Shown: positions 11,421 to 22,645 of the stretch, one piece after another | Numbering within the stretch: position 1 is the first letter of the stretch | How the letters are laid out: every line of letters starts with the position of its first letter | Source: Epiperipatus broadwayi | Lineage: Eukaryota > Onychophora > Udeonychophora > Euonychophora > Peripatidae | Direction of reading: 5' to 3' | DNA: 64,000 nt | Assembly (NCBI GenBank): GCA_028023455.1 | Contig: JAQFVV010012476.1 | Location: forward strand, 5,041,094-5,105,093 | Made by a program: the position numbers and the translations under genes | Notes under the pieces: model-generated | Databases searched by the model: none | Told to the model about the DNA's origin: nothing | Seen by the model: only the letters and a program-made list of their open reading frames with translations

Positions 11421-12074
11421 TGTCTATATTGGTATAAATTCAGAGTGACCCCAATATATCAACCAGATGACATATGGCATTAATAATTGTTAATCTCCAA
11501 TGCCTTTAATAGTAGTTTTATAATGTAAATGCTACAAGCAGCATCTCACATTGTTCCTAAGAAAAGCAATTGTTTTATATAATTATTATTTAAAATTTGA
11601 TTTTTTTTTACTATAAGCTTTATTTACAATAAACTTTTTAATATTTGTACAAAAATAAAAAATATGTAATTATAAAATCATAAAAACTGGAGAAATAAAA
11701 TCACTTTTGTTTAAAATAGCTTCTTACTATGATCAGTTATTATAATGAAATAAATTTGTTTTTTATTATTATAACTTATGATTTATAATAAATATTATAA
11801 TATTGGTCTAAAGAAGTAGAAGAAAAATGATATATGAAAAATATAGAAAAAATTTATTTACATTTAGACTGTAGGTGATGTGAGATATTGCTAAATTTCA
11901 AAAATGTGGTACAAAACTTAAAGCATATAAACTAAATTCAAATTAATTTGATATTTGCAAAATACAGAGATATCTATAAAGATATAAAAATAAGATATAT
12001 AAAAATTTATAGTGGTGTCACATACCACATATAGCTTTTGAGGATTAAATTAATAATCAATTTTCCAAGGATTA

Positions 12075-12495
12075 AAATGGACAAAACTCTCCATACAGTA
12101 GCCCCAATCAGTGCAAACCAGAATAATCAATGGATGCAAAAAAGTTTATGCATAAAATCTCTATCTAGTGCCTACTCATCCAATAGCTCCAGCTAGTTTC
12201 AAGCTTGTGGCTTTTATCAGTAAAGAGCCTTGGATTTGGAGCACTGCACCTAGATTTTAGGATTTAATTCAACCCTTAACCATGAATTTCAAATGAAAAC
12301 CCAATAATGTTTTTAATTCAAGCTTATTTGCTTGTATAGTCATATAGAGCTGAACCCAGTTCTGCATCCATAAATTTTGGCATCTTTGGTTTTTAACCAC
12401 AGTCACCATCATCCTATACTGCAGGAGTGATATTAAATCATTAAACATCATATGAACACTATTTTTATACACAAGCTGTTAAAACACAGGCAACA
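12075..12495 (-). repeat. H1 hammerhead repeat with tandem termini
   Basis: Starts with ACAAAACTCTCCATACAGTAG, passes GGATGCAAAAAAGTTTATGC, the ribozyme region (12176-12241, minus strand), AGCACTGCACCTAGATTTTAGG, the internal TTCAAGCTTATTTGCTTGTATAGTC block, and ends with CATTAAACATCATATGAAC and TGTTAAAACACAGGCAA, which is again the sequence that precedes a unit start. The core here reads CTGATAA, so the ribozyme is mutated. Confidence 0.6.
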
Positions 12496-12756
12496 GGATT
12501 AAATTACAATATTATTAAACATGAGTTGTCTCCATCTTTATATAATTGATCATCAGTTTAATAATTTTTAATGCTATACTTTTATGGGACTGAATGCTGA
12601 GTTCACTCTACATTTCCACCAATGCTAGCAAGAGTAAGATTATTAACATCAAAATCTTAAAGAATAGGTGGATTCATTCTATTTTTGGTCCTCGATAAAC
12701 ATAATGTAATTTATTCATGGTCTGAGTGTTTTTCCCTTATAATTTCAAATATATTA

Positions 12757-12766
12757 ACTAAACTGG

Positions 12767-12808
<42 letters not shown>

Positions 12809-12856
12809 CCATAAATATATATATATATCATTAACTAAACTGGCTTTATATATATA
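12757..12856. repeat. AT tract inside TGGCTTTATAT/ATATAAAGCCA palindrome
   Basis: Two copies of TTAACTAAACTGGCTTTATAT flank alternating AT tracts, and ATATAAAGCCATAAA lies between them in inverse orientation. This looks like microsatellite expansion in a small hairpin. No gene. Confidence 0.6.
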
Positions 12857-13884
12857 TATCATTTAAGTTACTTTTATGTTCATACATACATATCCACACT
12901 GGAAATACCTTATATTTACATATTTTACTCTTTGAATTGATACAATGTATAAATTAAGAAGATTCTTACACATGACAAATAAAAAATATAAATCAATGAT
13001 TGATTTTAAAAATTTGATACTTAGTATCATTTCTTCACTCTCTTTGCCATGCTTATTTTAGTTAATTATCTATTTTAGGGATGTCATGTTTTAAACAATA
13101 TGGCTTTTTTTTAAAGAGAATTATTATATTAAATATTTCATTTAAATTTGTTTAAGATAACACAATAAATTACACAAAACTCCACACAATTTTAATGAAA
13201 TAAAATTTAATGTAACTGTAATAAGCAAAATAAAAAAACATGATTAACAAATTCGAACACAGTTTGAGATTTCTCCACCATTATCTCCTTTTGCATATAC
13301 TTTCATATCATGTTGATCAGCACATACTTTTCATGCAGGCATTATTCTGTAATTTTGAAAATATTTCATTGTGGCTTCTTCTGTCACTAGTAGATTTCCA
13401 AATTTGAATCATTTTTGCAAAAATATAGAAAAATAATTAACCAACAGCTTGAACGGTGCTATGGTAAATCACGCAATGTGATAACAGTTTGTACATTATA
13501 ATATACATAAAAAATTAATTCATTAAATGTTTTCAGTAGCATTGATAAAAAATTATTATTTTTTAAAGTTAACATGAATTTATATTCGATTTCTTAACAT
13601 TTTTTAAACATAATAAGTAATACATGTTCGATAAAATAATTTTATGAAACAGAAACAAGCAAATACTTTGATCCTCCTGAAAATGATTATATAACCCAAA
13701 AATGTCTGATGAAGAGAGTGAAGTAATGATACATAGGTACCAAAAATTCATGCTTTTTAATCAAAGTGCTTCAGATAAACTTCTATATAGTACATAAGAT
13801 AAAGGGAGAAGATCTGATTCCTTTCTGTAAAGAATATTGTCTTATCCTTTGGCTTTATAGCATTTCATTTATCTCATAAACCAA

Positions 13885-13907
13885 TAGTATGAGTATTAAT
13901 CTCTAAG

Positions 13908-13949
<42 letters not shown>

Positions 13950-13973
13950 CTTATAGATTAATACTCATACTAT
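13885..13973. repeat. Hairpin with AT core
   Basis: AATAGTATGAGTATTAATCT and its inverse AGATTAATACTCATACTAT flank a roughly 40 bp AT-rich tract. The arms are nearly perfect complements of about 20 bp. This is probably a small non-autonomous inverted-repeat element. Confidence 0.6.
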
Positions 13974-14402
13974 ATTAAAAGAAGGTTGCCTTGAGAATAA
14001 CTTGAGATTATTGTTATTGATATTAGGATTGTTTAAGTGTTGCACTGGTTTTAATGATTTAACCTTGAGTATTATTACACTTATTATTTAAGTAATACTT
14101 TGAGTGCAATTTGAAAATTATAATTGCAGTTTGTAATGTTATAATTGACTATTTATTAATTTGCATTCAGAATAGGTTATATTTGTCTGTTTAAGGAGGT
14201 TTATTTAAACTGTTTTGTATCAATAATTTCAATCTCTGTGGTCAAGTTGCAATCTTTAGTATCTTTATAAATATATTGGACCATAAATAATGGTGGTAAT
14301 TTCACCTTTATTGTTAAAAGAAAGTTGCCTTGACAACAGTTTGAGATTGTTGATTGATATTAGGATTGTCTAAGTGTTAATTGGTTTTAATGATTAAAAT
14401 AT
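13974..14402 (+). repeat. Two half-units of repeat B
   Basis: At 13976 and again at 14314 the sequence reads AAAAGAAGGTTGCCTTGA or AAAAGAAAGTTGCCTTGA, then a TTGAGATT...GATATTAGGATTGT block and TTTTAATGATT. The same unit forms a fold-back at 25568-25701. About 240 bp of AT-rich DNA with no recognisable content separates the two half-units. Confidence 0.55.
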
Positions 14403-14404
14403 AA

Positions 14405-14722
14405 TGGCAAAATTATATAATCAATCAATATGTTCTTTAATTAGTTGGATGTGATATTACAGAATCCACTTTTTAAAATCCATCTTCATTGAATTGACAT
14501 GCAAAAACAATGACTGATAAAACATGTTCTACAAGAATATTTTATGGTGAATTTAAGCATGATCTTCATGGGAGATGCAGATTTCTTATACATTACAAAG
14601 ATAGAATCTTCAAAATGTTCTAAAAAAGGGGAATGGTGATTGTTTCCATTGGGAAGATGCTGTGAAGAGTAGAGTATTTGAAAGAGAAATGTTTGCTACA
14701 GAAGGTAAATGGCAGCATCACA
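14405..14722 (+). pseudogene. LINE 3' fragment (same family as the 33.7-37.0 kb element)
   Basis: Decayed frames include GEFKHDLHGRCRFLIHYKD and, one frame over, NGDCFHWEDAVKSRVFERE. They follow the pattern of APE-LINE C-termini (GEL..G.R..GRP.LRFKD, then WE..A.DR..WR). The upstream nucleotides resemble 36010-36100 and the downstream part resembles 36655-36760, so it belongs to the same LINE family. Only the 3' end is left. Confidence 0.55.
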
Positions 14723-15189
14723 AAATATCATATAATCAACAAAATGGACCAGCATGCTCTATAAATTAACATTTTTGTCATTTTCTGATTGGTCTATATA
14801 ATCATCACAAAACTTATGTCAAGTTGCACCTATATATATGTGAACTTATATATTCTGCCTTTTACCATCTCTGCAACATTCCTAAATGATCTTTACTAAT
14901 CTGAAGAAGGTTGGTGAGATGTAGTCGAAATGTTGGTACAATGATAATGCTCATGGTGAGAAAATACATGGATTGAAGTTGAATAATGCACTAGCATTTT
15001 TTATCTATAGCAACCTGACTGGTTCTTTCTCCATGTTGCCTTTGAACCAAAACATATGTTATATAGCAACATTATTTAGCTATTTTCCATAAAACATTTA
15101 ATGGCACTAGCATGTCTAGATGGATCACAATTTTAAGCCTTTTGCGGAAGTGTGTTTCATATTTTAATCCATGATGGAATAACTTCACA
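14723..15189. other. Unassigned stretch with CTGAAGAAGG...TCGAAATG motif
   Basis: No coding domain seen. At 14900-14938 the sequence CTGAAGAAGGTTGG, then GTCGAAATGTTGGTAC resembles the widespread 3' UTR stem-loop motif of several retroelements (CTGAWGAAGG...CGAAACGTTG). It follows a LINE fragment, but the link is not shown. Confidence 0.3.
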
Positions 15190-15335
15190 ACATTAAATTT
15201 TGTTTCAAATTGGACAAAACTGCTGCCCATATGTTAAAAGGATTCAAACTGTATATGGCAGTGATGTCATTTTTACAGTTTCTGGTTTACAAAAATTCAA
15301 GATGGCAGAAAGGGCACTGAACATGATCCATAAAG
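15190..15335 (+). pseudogene. Mariner-like transposase N-terminal fragment
   Basis: Plus-strand frame NIKFCFKLDKTAAHMLK, then, one frame over, QTVYGSDVIFTVSGLQKFK. Mariner transposases begin with the helix-turn-helix block IKFCFKLGKTA.ET..ML...YGDD.LS..QVF.W...F. The match covers about 45 residues with one frameshift. The DD(D/E) catalytic domain is absent. A short dead relic. Confidence 0.55.
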
Positions 15336-16299
15336 ATCTAAAAAACACATCACATTTTATGTCATAATTCATGTTTAATAACTAACTTACATTCCTACGT
15401 AACACAGGCAGCTGGTAGAGAGAACCAGTTATCCTTCACTAAGACACACTATTATATAAACATAAAATATTATTGATTTAAATTAATTATTAAAGTTCAT
15501 ATTGCAGTTTTGAAGAATACATTACTAGAATAAATTATATTAAGAAGTCTGTCATCATTAATAAAGTGCCACCAATAATATTGCTTTGTTGTATTATCCT
15601 AATGTTTTATTCTACCTGTCTCTGGAAAGAAAATATAACGCACATACATACATTCCTAAACTCTATGCAACCAATTATTACATCGAAGGTATCTGATGAA
15701 AACCCAACAAACCTTGATTCAGTATTTTTCTCACGGTTGTCTTGGCAAAGATTTATACAACATTAAATGTAAGTGCATGCAAATTTACTTATTTATTGGC
15801 CTGATCTTTTACATCTTATCTTGATTAAAATAAAGAGGGGTGGAGGGTAAATTTTATATTTTAACAGCTTTTAAAAACTTCCTTCAACAGCCAATTTATT
15901 ACAGAAACAATTAATTTAAATTTGAGTTTGCATTTCATGATAAATGCCGTGAGAAAAATCCATTTATGGAAATATTAAACATTTTATGATTTATTGTTAT
16001 TATCTGTCTTAAAGACACTTTGAATTTTAAATTAATTTAGATAATAGCATATTAGTTTATATACAAATATCAACCAGCTAGTCATGGAAAGTGAAAAGTA
16101 ACATGCCAACATATATATTTTGATTCATAGGAGTCTAACTTTATTCATTCCCTGTTTTGATGCCATCCAGTTTAGGTATTACGTTTTTTATTAGTAGTAA
16201 TCATTTATAAAATACACTTCAAATTTTAGTCGAAGATTAATATATCTATTTTTTAATTAAATATAAATACATGGAATAAAAATTTTCAAGTGTCTTATT
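15336..16299. other. No recognised content
   Basis: AT-rich DNA without domain or repeat signatures that I can name. The 66-codon frame near 15566-15766 has no family features. Confidence 0.4.
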
Positions 16300-16440
16300 T
16301 TTATAGATGTACCCAAAAACGTTCATTCCACCCCATATTTTAAAAAACACACGAATGACTCTCGGAGTGCATTTCATCTGAATCAGCACTCTTCATTGGG
16401 CGCGACATAGTCTCTTATATACTTTTTCATTATATGTCTG
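16300..16440 (+). repeat. Family-A repeat fragment
   Basis: Core block ACACGAATGACTCTCGGAGTGCATTTCATCTGAATCAGCACT (read in pieces) plus TCTCTTATATAC, matching family A. It is more diverged than the 16656 copy. Confidence 0.45.
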
Positions 16441-16655
16441 ATATTAATCAATACCAAATCATTAAAATTTAACTGTCAAGGGTCAACCTTTCTGTTCTTT
16501 CAATTTTGATGCCATTCTATGAATATAAATATATTAACATTATTACTAGTTATTTATCAAGTTAGATATGTTCACATCCACTTCATATATAAGTTTTAAA
16601 TCAAAGATTAATATATATGTCTTTTAATTATGCAAACACATGGGATAATTAATAT

Positions 16656-16880
16656 TTCTGTATTTATAATTTTCACTATATGACTCTCATGCAAGGTAGG
16701 AACTGATTTCTGACCACTTTTAACACTTTGTGAATGGATATAATCATAAACATATGACCAAAGATGTGAAAAAAAATCCATGATCACCAAGATGAACACA
16801 TTATGCTTAACCAGCACTCATTAGTTGGGTTAGACCACAATCTCTTATACATATTTTAATCATTGTTCAATATATATATA
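16656..16880 (+). repeat. Family-A repeat
   Basis: From TATTTATAATTTTCACTATA through CTCTCATGCAAGGTAGGAACTG, ACTTTTAACACTTTGTG, CATATGACCAAAGATGTG, ACCAAGATGAACACATTATGC and CAATCTCTTATACATA to an AT tract. Same order as the units at 49.7 kb, but the 3' half is missing. Confidence 0.6.
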
Positions 16881-18084
16881 TGAAAAAACAAATACATATA
16901 TATCACGCCATCTTTTGGACATATATATATATATAATGATTTGACTTCTTTGCATATATATATATATATTGTGACCAGTTATTTTGTGTGAAAAATGAAT
17001 ACAGGTACAATCTAGTATCTACATTTTTTTTTTATAATTTTAAAAGGTTTTAGCCGATATTATATCTATTTATATAATTAAGTAACTTGTTTGCTCTATT
17101 TTATGCATTTAAAGGTGTATGGTTGCATTTTTCTTTATTTAAGAATATGTCAGCATCTAGATTTCTACTTTCCCAAACACTGATTTTGAGATGTTAAGCC
17201 TAAATTTTCAAAAATATATGTTAACCTCTTGTTTATTTATACTTATTTTTCTTCTCTCATTATTATTCAAATCTACATGACTTTAATACAAATAATCACT
17301 TTCCCCTGTATTTATTTAAATTATATGTAAATCATTTCCTGTGTAAATGTTCTAGATTCCTGTCAATTGTAAAAAAAAAAACTCAATTTCTGTTGATTGC
17401 CCTAATTGGAATCACATGTTACTCCAAAAATGACTATAAAAGGGTATGTTTTGAAAGCATAATGACCACTTCATCATCATTATAGATTGGCCATATTAAT
17501 ATTATTTTGCTTGCTGAATTCTACAACCAAGTTAATTAAATTTTGTTTTAGAGAACAAGCAATTAACTTCTCAAATTGTGCTATTTTACTTTAATCTCTT
17601 TAAATTTTTATAAATGGGGGGAAAGAAAGCAACTTTTTTGTGGGGACAGAAGTTGAAACTTCAATGAGGTAATTCAGAATATTATATGTCTTATTATCTT
17701 GCAAGCTTTTTCAGTTTCATTCATATTATAGTTTTATCTGAAATTAGAAATGTGTTACATTATTGTACCATGAACTATATTTACTTTTTTTTATTAATCT
17801 ATGACCAAGGTGTTTATAGCTCATTATAACATAAAATTAAAGATTCCTATTTATTATATATTGCTTGTTTTGTACCTGTAGTCAAATATATGCTTTACTT
17901 TATACTACCTGATTTTGGAAAATAATTACATTTAGATGTAAATATTAATTTATAATGAATTTGTCATATTTACATGCTCAGTCTAATATATATTTGCAAG
18001 CTGTCTAATAGAACTCATTTATGTTATTAGTTTATAACATATCTGTCATGATTATAGTTTTTCAATATAAAATGTAGAACTCCT
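16881..18084. other. AT-rich anonymous DNA
   Basis: AT microsatellite patches to about 16970, then no recognisable feature. No frame longer than about 60 codons carries a domain signature. Confidence 0.4.
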
Positions 18085-18545
18085 TTTGTTTGTAAACAAA
18101 GGCGAAACTCTCCATACAGTAGTGCCACCCTGTGCCAACCAGAGTAATCAATAGATGCCAGAAGGCTTGTACAAAATCCCTATCTAGTTCCTACTCATCC
18201 AATATCTCCAGACTAGTTTCTGGCTTGTCGCCATCATCAGTGAGGAGCCTTGGATCTGAGAGCACTGCACCTAGATCTTAGGATCTTATGCAACCCTCCA
18301 GGAGCCACCTTTTAACTATACTTTACTACAAAACTATGAGAATGAAATTGAAAACACAATAACATTTTCAATCTAAGCTCAATAACTTATATAGTCAAGT
18401 GGGTCTGAACTCAATTCAGTACCCTACATTTTGATGTCTTTGGCTCTTAAACAACCATAGCCACCACTATCCTATTAGGCAGGATTGGTGTTAAACCACT
18501 AAACATCACACGATCACCATCTCTTATACTAGCACATAATTGTTG
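18085..18545 (-). repeat. H1 hammerhead repeat, most complete unit
   Basis: The unit runs from TGTAAACAAAGGCGAAACTC (18091) through CCATACAGTAGTGCCACCCTG, GGATGCCAGAAGGCTTG-like sequence (written ATAGATGCCAGAAGG here), the ribozyme (18194-18262), AGCACTGCACCTAGATCTTAGG, an A-rich middle, TTCAATCTAAGCTCAATAAC and CCACTAAACATCACACGATC. At 18544 TGTAAACAAAGG and the CATACAGTAGTGTCACCCTG block begin again, so the repeat period is 453 bp. This direct terminal redundancy resembles a tandem (dimeric) element or the pseudo-LTRs of PLEs. No protein is encoded. Confidence 0.65.
18194..18262 (-). ncRNA. Type I hammerhead ribozyme candidate
   Basis: On the minus strand: helix I 5' strand ATCCAA-GGC-TCCTCA; core CTGATGA (18234-18240); helix II TGGC, loop GACAA, GCCA (18221-18233); GAAAC (18216-18220); TAGTC (18211-18215); helix I 3' strand TGGAGA-TA-TTGGAT. 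Inner helix I has five of six positions paired (one C-A mismatch), outer helix I ATCCAA/TTGGAT is perfect, and the internal loop between them is where loop-loop contacts sit in natural type I hammerheads. Helix III, AC-TA-GT, is a palindrome that could pair between two units, as in dimeric hammerheads. Predicted cleavage follows GTC, between 18211 and 18210. Activity is inferred, not shown. Confidence 0.65.
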
Positions 18546-18774
18546 TAAACAAAGGCATCTACATACAGTAGTGTCACCCTGTGCCAACCAGAGTAATCCA
18601 TGGATGCCAGAAGGCTTGTTGACAAGTAGGCAATAAATAGGGATTTTATGCACAAGCCTTCTGGCATCCATTGATTACTCTGGTTGGCACAGGGTATCAC
18701 TACTGTATGCAGAGTTTACCTTTGTTTACAACAATTATGTGCTAGTATAAGAGATGATGATCATGTGATGTTCT
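18504..18774. repeat. Fold-back of H1 termini
   Basis: Arms 18504-18638 and 18640-18774 are near-perfect inverted copies: AACATCACACGATC, CTTATACTAGCACATAATTG, TGTAAACAAAGG, ACAGTAGTG, CCCTGTGCCAACCAGAGTAA, ATGGATGCCAGAAGGCTTG. The centre is a few bases around GACAAGTAGGC. The ribozyme itself is missing, so only the outer 130 bp is mirrored. The arms are much more alike than other H1 pairs here, suggesting a recent inversion-type event or gene conversion. Confidence 0.75.
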
Positions 18775-19670
18775 TTTCTTTGGATGCAATTTTAATATAC
18801 ATTTTCATTGCAAGATACATTCAATTTGTTTTTTTAATTTGAGTGGTTAATTTAATTCATGAAATGTTATGACATGCTGATAACAGCTTCCATTATACAG
18901 TAAACAAGATTTTTTAATGTTTCAAAGACAAATGGCCATCTTGATGTATTGTCTTATCAAAAGCAAACACATTATTACGGAAAATCTCCAATCTCCTAGC
19001 AAGAATATATTTGTGATCATGTGGAATCATTCTTGAAATGCGTTCCTAAATTAAAAAGATAAATGATCATTAAAAAGATCAAACTTACAATTAGGGAAAA
19101 TCATTTGTTCAGATGAAAAAAAGAAAAGACCCCTTAAGATTTTTCTTCTTTTATATTTTATTACTCTAATGTTTAAAATGTTACATGCATTTAATATTTG
19201 TCAATCTCATTTCATTCTTTATTTGGGTATGTCTAAACAGATATAATCACATATTTAAAGGTGATGTATGTAAATGATTGTATTCACATTTATAGTATTT
19301 TGAGAAATCATAGTGAAGATTTATGTATGTTTTATAACATCTATAAGAATAGTCATTTCTTTGATACATATTGTATGTTTGTCTTAGACTGGTGTATAAT
19401 TTCTATTATTATTATCATAAATTTAAAATTAACTGCCTATTTGTCTTTCATGCATACATTTGTATCGATCTTTTGACTATACTTTTGCTATATACATTAT
19501 AAGCACAAGTGGATGTGGTTTAAGATTTGTCATGTATTTATTATCTCTATGCCTTTCTTTTGAATATTGGTATGTCAGCTAATAATAAAGTATTTATTGT
19601 GGCCACTCTGTTGGTGATTTCTCATTTTACTTAGATATTATTTGTTAGGCCTTCCCTGTGCTAGCAGTAG
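18775..19670. other. No recognised content
   Basis: AT-rich sequence without domain or repeat signature. The 71-codon frame near 19261 is Ile/Tyr-rich and looks like chance. Confidence 0.4.
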
Positions 19671-19985
19671 ATAAAACAGGCAAAACTCTCCATACAGTAG
19701 TGGATGCCAGAAGGTTGTGCATAAAATCCCCATCTAGTGCCTACTCATCCAATATTCCCAGACTAGTTTCTGGTTTGTGGCCTTCATCAGTGAAGAGCCT
19801 TGGATCTGAGAGTACTGCACCTAGATCTTAGGATCTAATGCAACCCTCCAGCATCCACCTTCTATTTCTACTTAACTACAAAACTATGAGAATAAAGTTA
19901 AAAACACAATAGTATTTTCAATCTAAGCTCAATAGCTTATATAGTCATATGGATCTGAACTCAGTTCAGTACCCATATATATATA
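19671..19985 (-). repeat. H1 hammerhead repeat with internal deletion
   Basis: Begins AAACAGGCAAAACTCTCCATACAGTAG, then joins directly to TGGATGCCAGAAGG, so the usual CCAC...AATCAA segment is deleted. The ribozyme region lies at 19744-19812 (minus): CTGATGA intact, AGGC/ACCA helix II with one mismatch, GAAAC and TAGTC intact, helix I TCTTCA/TGGGAA. It ends in the GATCTGAACTCAGTTCAGTACC block and an AT tract. Confidence 0.6.
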
Positions 19986-20179
19986 TATATGTATATATAA
20001 AACAATTCACTAAAATAAAACTACAAAATTTTAAAAAAATGCCTATATAAAATTAAAGATTAAAATTCTTTGCTAAAGCCAGCTTAAGTAGTGATACATT
20101 AATATTTTTTTTTTAATTTTGTAGTTTTATTCTAGTGAATTGTTTTATTATACTTATATTATTTGTTATTATATATATT

Positions 20180-22300
20180 ATAACGGTGCTAAAAAAGTGA
20201 AAGATCGAATCTTACCACATCTGCACTACAAGGGCGCCATCTAGGCATTTGAACCTAGAAAATTTATAAAGTAGGCAGTTATTTGCTGTTAACATCCCAC
20301 TTTATTTTATATTTACACCATTAGCCCAAGTCACTAGCTCAGTGGCGACACAAAGATAATAATATATAACTTTGTTTAATTTCATATCTTAAATATAAAA
20401 AAATAAAAGCCACTGCCAGTAATTAACACACAAACAACATATATAATCATTTTAAATTTGAGGAATAACATTTATTATTTTTTTTAATATTAACTTTTAA
20501 TTTAAATTATTATTTTAAAATTTTAAATCATCCACACAAATGAATTTTATATTTATTTTAAGATTGTCGAGTATGAATAAACTACATAGATTGTATTTGA
20601 AAAGAAAATATTCTATTCCTTATTTAACCTTAGGCCAAAAGTTCGCAGTCAAACTGATGTCAATCCATCTGATACATTGATGTATTCAATGTAGCATGAA
20701 AATACGACAGCACTAAATACTATACTGTCAGGAATGTACATCTGAACAGTATGGTTAGAGAAGATATTGACTCTCAACCAAACAGGAAAGCTACATCTGT
20801 CAGCAAGAACAATAAAAATAAAAACTCCATAGGAAGAGACTGTGTTTCATCTTACTATCCCTTCCATAGGCAACAAGGGGGTATGTGGTGTATAAATCGA
20901 TCCTGCCCGTAGTGTATCTCATACTACTTCTACTAATTACACCAATATATCCAATCCATTGACCTAATTTAACTATGAAACAAATAACCTAAGATTACCC
21001 TCCCCTAATTAATTAATATAACTTTACAAATCTATATAGCCATTCATGCCTGACTTAAATTTAACATTTATATAAATTCGCACAGATGGATTTTATAAAA
21101 GTTTGTTGTTTAATGTTGAGTATAGATCGACTACATAGATTACATGCTTAAAAACATTTCAACATAAACATAAATGATCAAAATATAAAGTCATTGATGT
21201 AATTTCAGAGGGAATTCACAAGAAACCCAATGGCATTCATCATAAGATGCCACATTGACACCAATAACCTAAAAAGACATCCGAATAAATACATTTTAGA
21301 TATTCAACGTAAGATATCATTATTTACCGAATGTCTATATATTTTAATCATATATGAAAACAAAAATGTAATTAAATGTGAACGAATCTATGCAAGCATC
21401 TATGCCCAACTTAAATTTAATGCATTTAATAATTTCTACAATAAATATTAATAAAAATAAAAATAAAAAAAATGGAAATGATTTTTAGCAAACTTAAATG
21501 TAAAAAAAAATTAAGCAATAATTGATTTGGAAAAGTCAGATTATAGTTCATTTTACAAAAATTAGATTTAGCTTGTTTATTAAACTTGTCAAATCTTGAC
21601 GAAAGTTCTAATTACTTTTAAATTTTAAAATTGTTCAGTTCAATAGCTTACAGTAAAAGAGTCATGGTTCTTGGTGCCAATTCCCACGATGTCCCCATTG
21701 GAAGACCGGTCTGATATTCTGGAGGTGGCCTTAGCTGGTTCCATGTCGATATCACAGTCATTTTATTTTTAAAATAGAGAGGGTGATATGTGCGTCCTAT
21801 CACACCTCTCAAAAACAATCCAGCTGGAACTGTCTGGCACTGTCCTTAATTTTAATATTTTTCTTTTTATAATCATCCTCTGGATTCAATGAACAAAATG
21901 TCACTAATCCATCATTTTCATTAGGGTCCGAGCTGAGGCTTGGTGCTTCCATTGGTCAAGCTAATTATTTTTATTCTCTTATCTATATCTTTCCTCTGAC
22001 TTTTTATGAAACAATCATTTCCATTTACAAAAAATATATAAAATCTTTTTACAAAAATATTTTATCTTTACGTCTTGTACTTTTTTATAAAAAAAATACG
22101 TTCAAATGCTTTTTTTTTATTATTTAAAAAAGAAATAATTTTTAAAGTTTTGCATCTGTGCGAATATATATATATTGAACAACTCTTTAATGTTTTTAGC
22201 TTTTAGTTTTTAATAAATTTATTTTTATTTGCGAACTTAAAGTTTTTATTTTAAATTAATGTAACGGCATATTTATATACCGTTACAATATATATATATA
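20180..22300. other. Unclassified block, possibly a decayed element
   Basis: The block starts near ATAACGGTGCTAAAA and ends near TATACCGTTACAATAT, so the ends are weakly inverse. Inside, ATTCGCACAGATG (21077-21089) has an inverse copy at 22150-22162 (CATCTGTGCGAAT). A pair of diverged direct repeats around ACTACATAGATT lies at 20580 and 21132. A coding-looking patch at 21648-21952 is annotated separately. This could be a decayed DNA transposon or LTR element; nothing diagnostic was recognised. Confidence 0.3.
21648..21952 (-). pseudogene. Unrecognised coding-looking patch with a frameshift
   Basis: Base composition is markedly more GC-rich than the flanks. On the minus strand an ATG at 21952 opens a 47-codon frame starting MEAPSLSSDPNENDGLV and ending RQFQLDCF before a stop at 21809. 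Overlapping by frameshift, a second frame runs to a stop at 21648 and includes GRTYHPLYFKNKM and a Pro-rich GLPMGTSWELAPR. A third reading gives SRISDRSSNGDIVGIGTK, followed by a GTAAGC that could be a splice donor. I do not recognise the family. It may be a transposon ORF or an exon. Confidence 0.35.
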
Positions 22301-22645
22301 TATAGCATTGAGGCAGTATTGCTCTTTCCACTTTAGTATAGACTTGTTTTCTCATCATTATTACCCATAAATATTTAGGTAACTCAATTTCTGTATTATA
22401 AAACATATTTGTGTGATTATATTCTCTTATTTCTTATTTAATATTTTCAAATGATTGTGTGTTCAGTAAATAATTGAGGTTATATTTTTCTACACCACCA
22501 GCTTTGTTTATCTAAGACCAATACAAAGTAATTTTTTATATTAGATCATCTAAATTTTAAATTATATATTAAGAAATTTTACACTAATTTTATTAAATGT
22601 ATGTAAATAAATCATTTTTTTTTATAGCACGATGTTTGTAAACTG

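Noticed and set aside
14900-14938. CTGAAGAAGG...CGAAATG as another hammerhead
   Set aside because: No complementary helix II between the two blocks and no cleavage triplet in the right place.
18447-18671. 74-codon minus-strand frame
   Set aside because: It lies in H1 repeat termini and is not seen as a frame in other copies.
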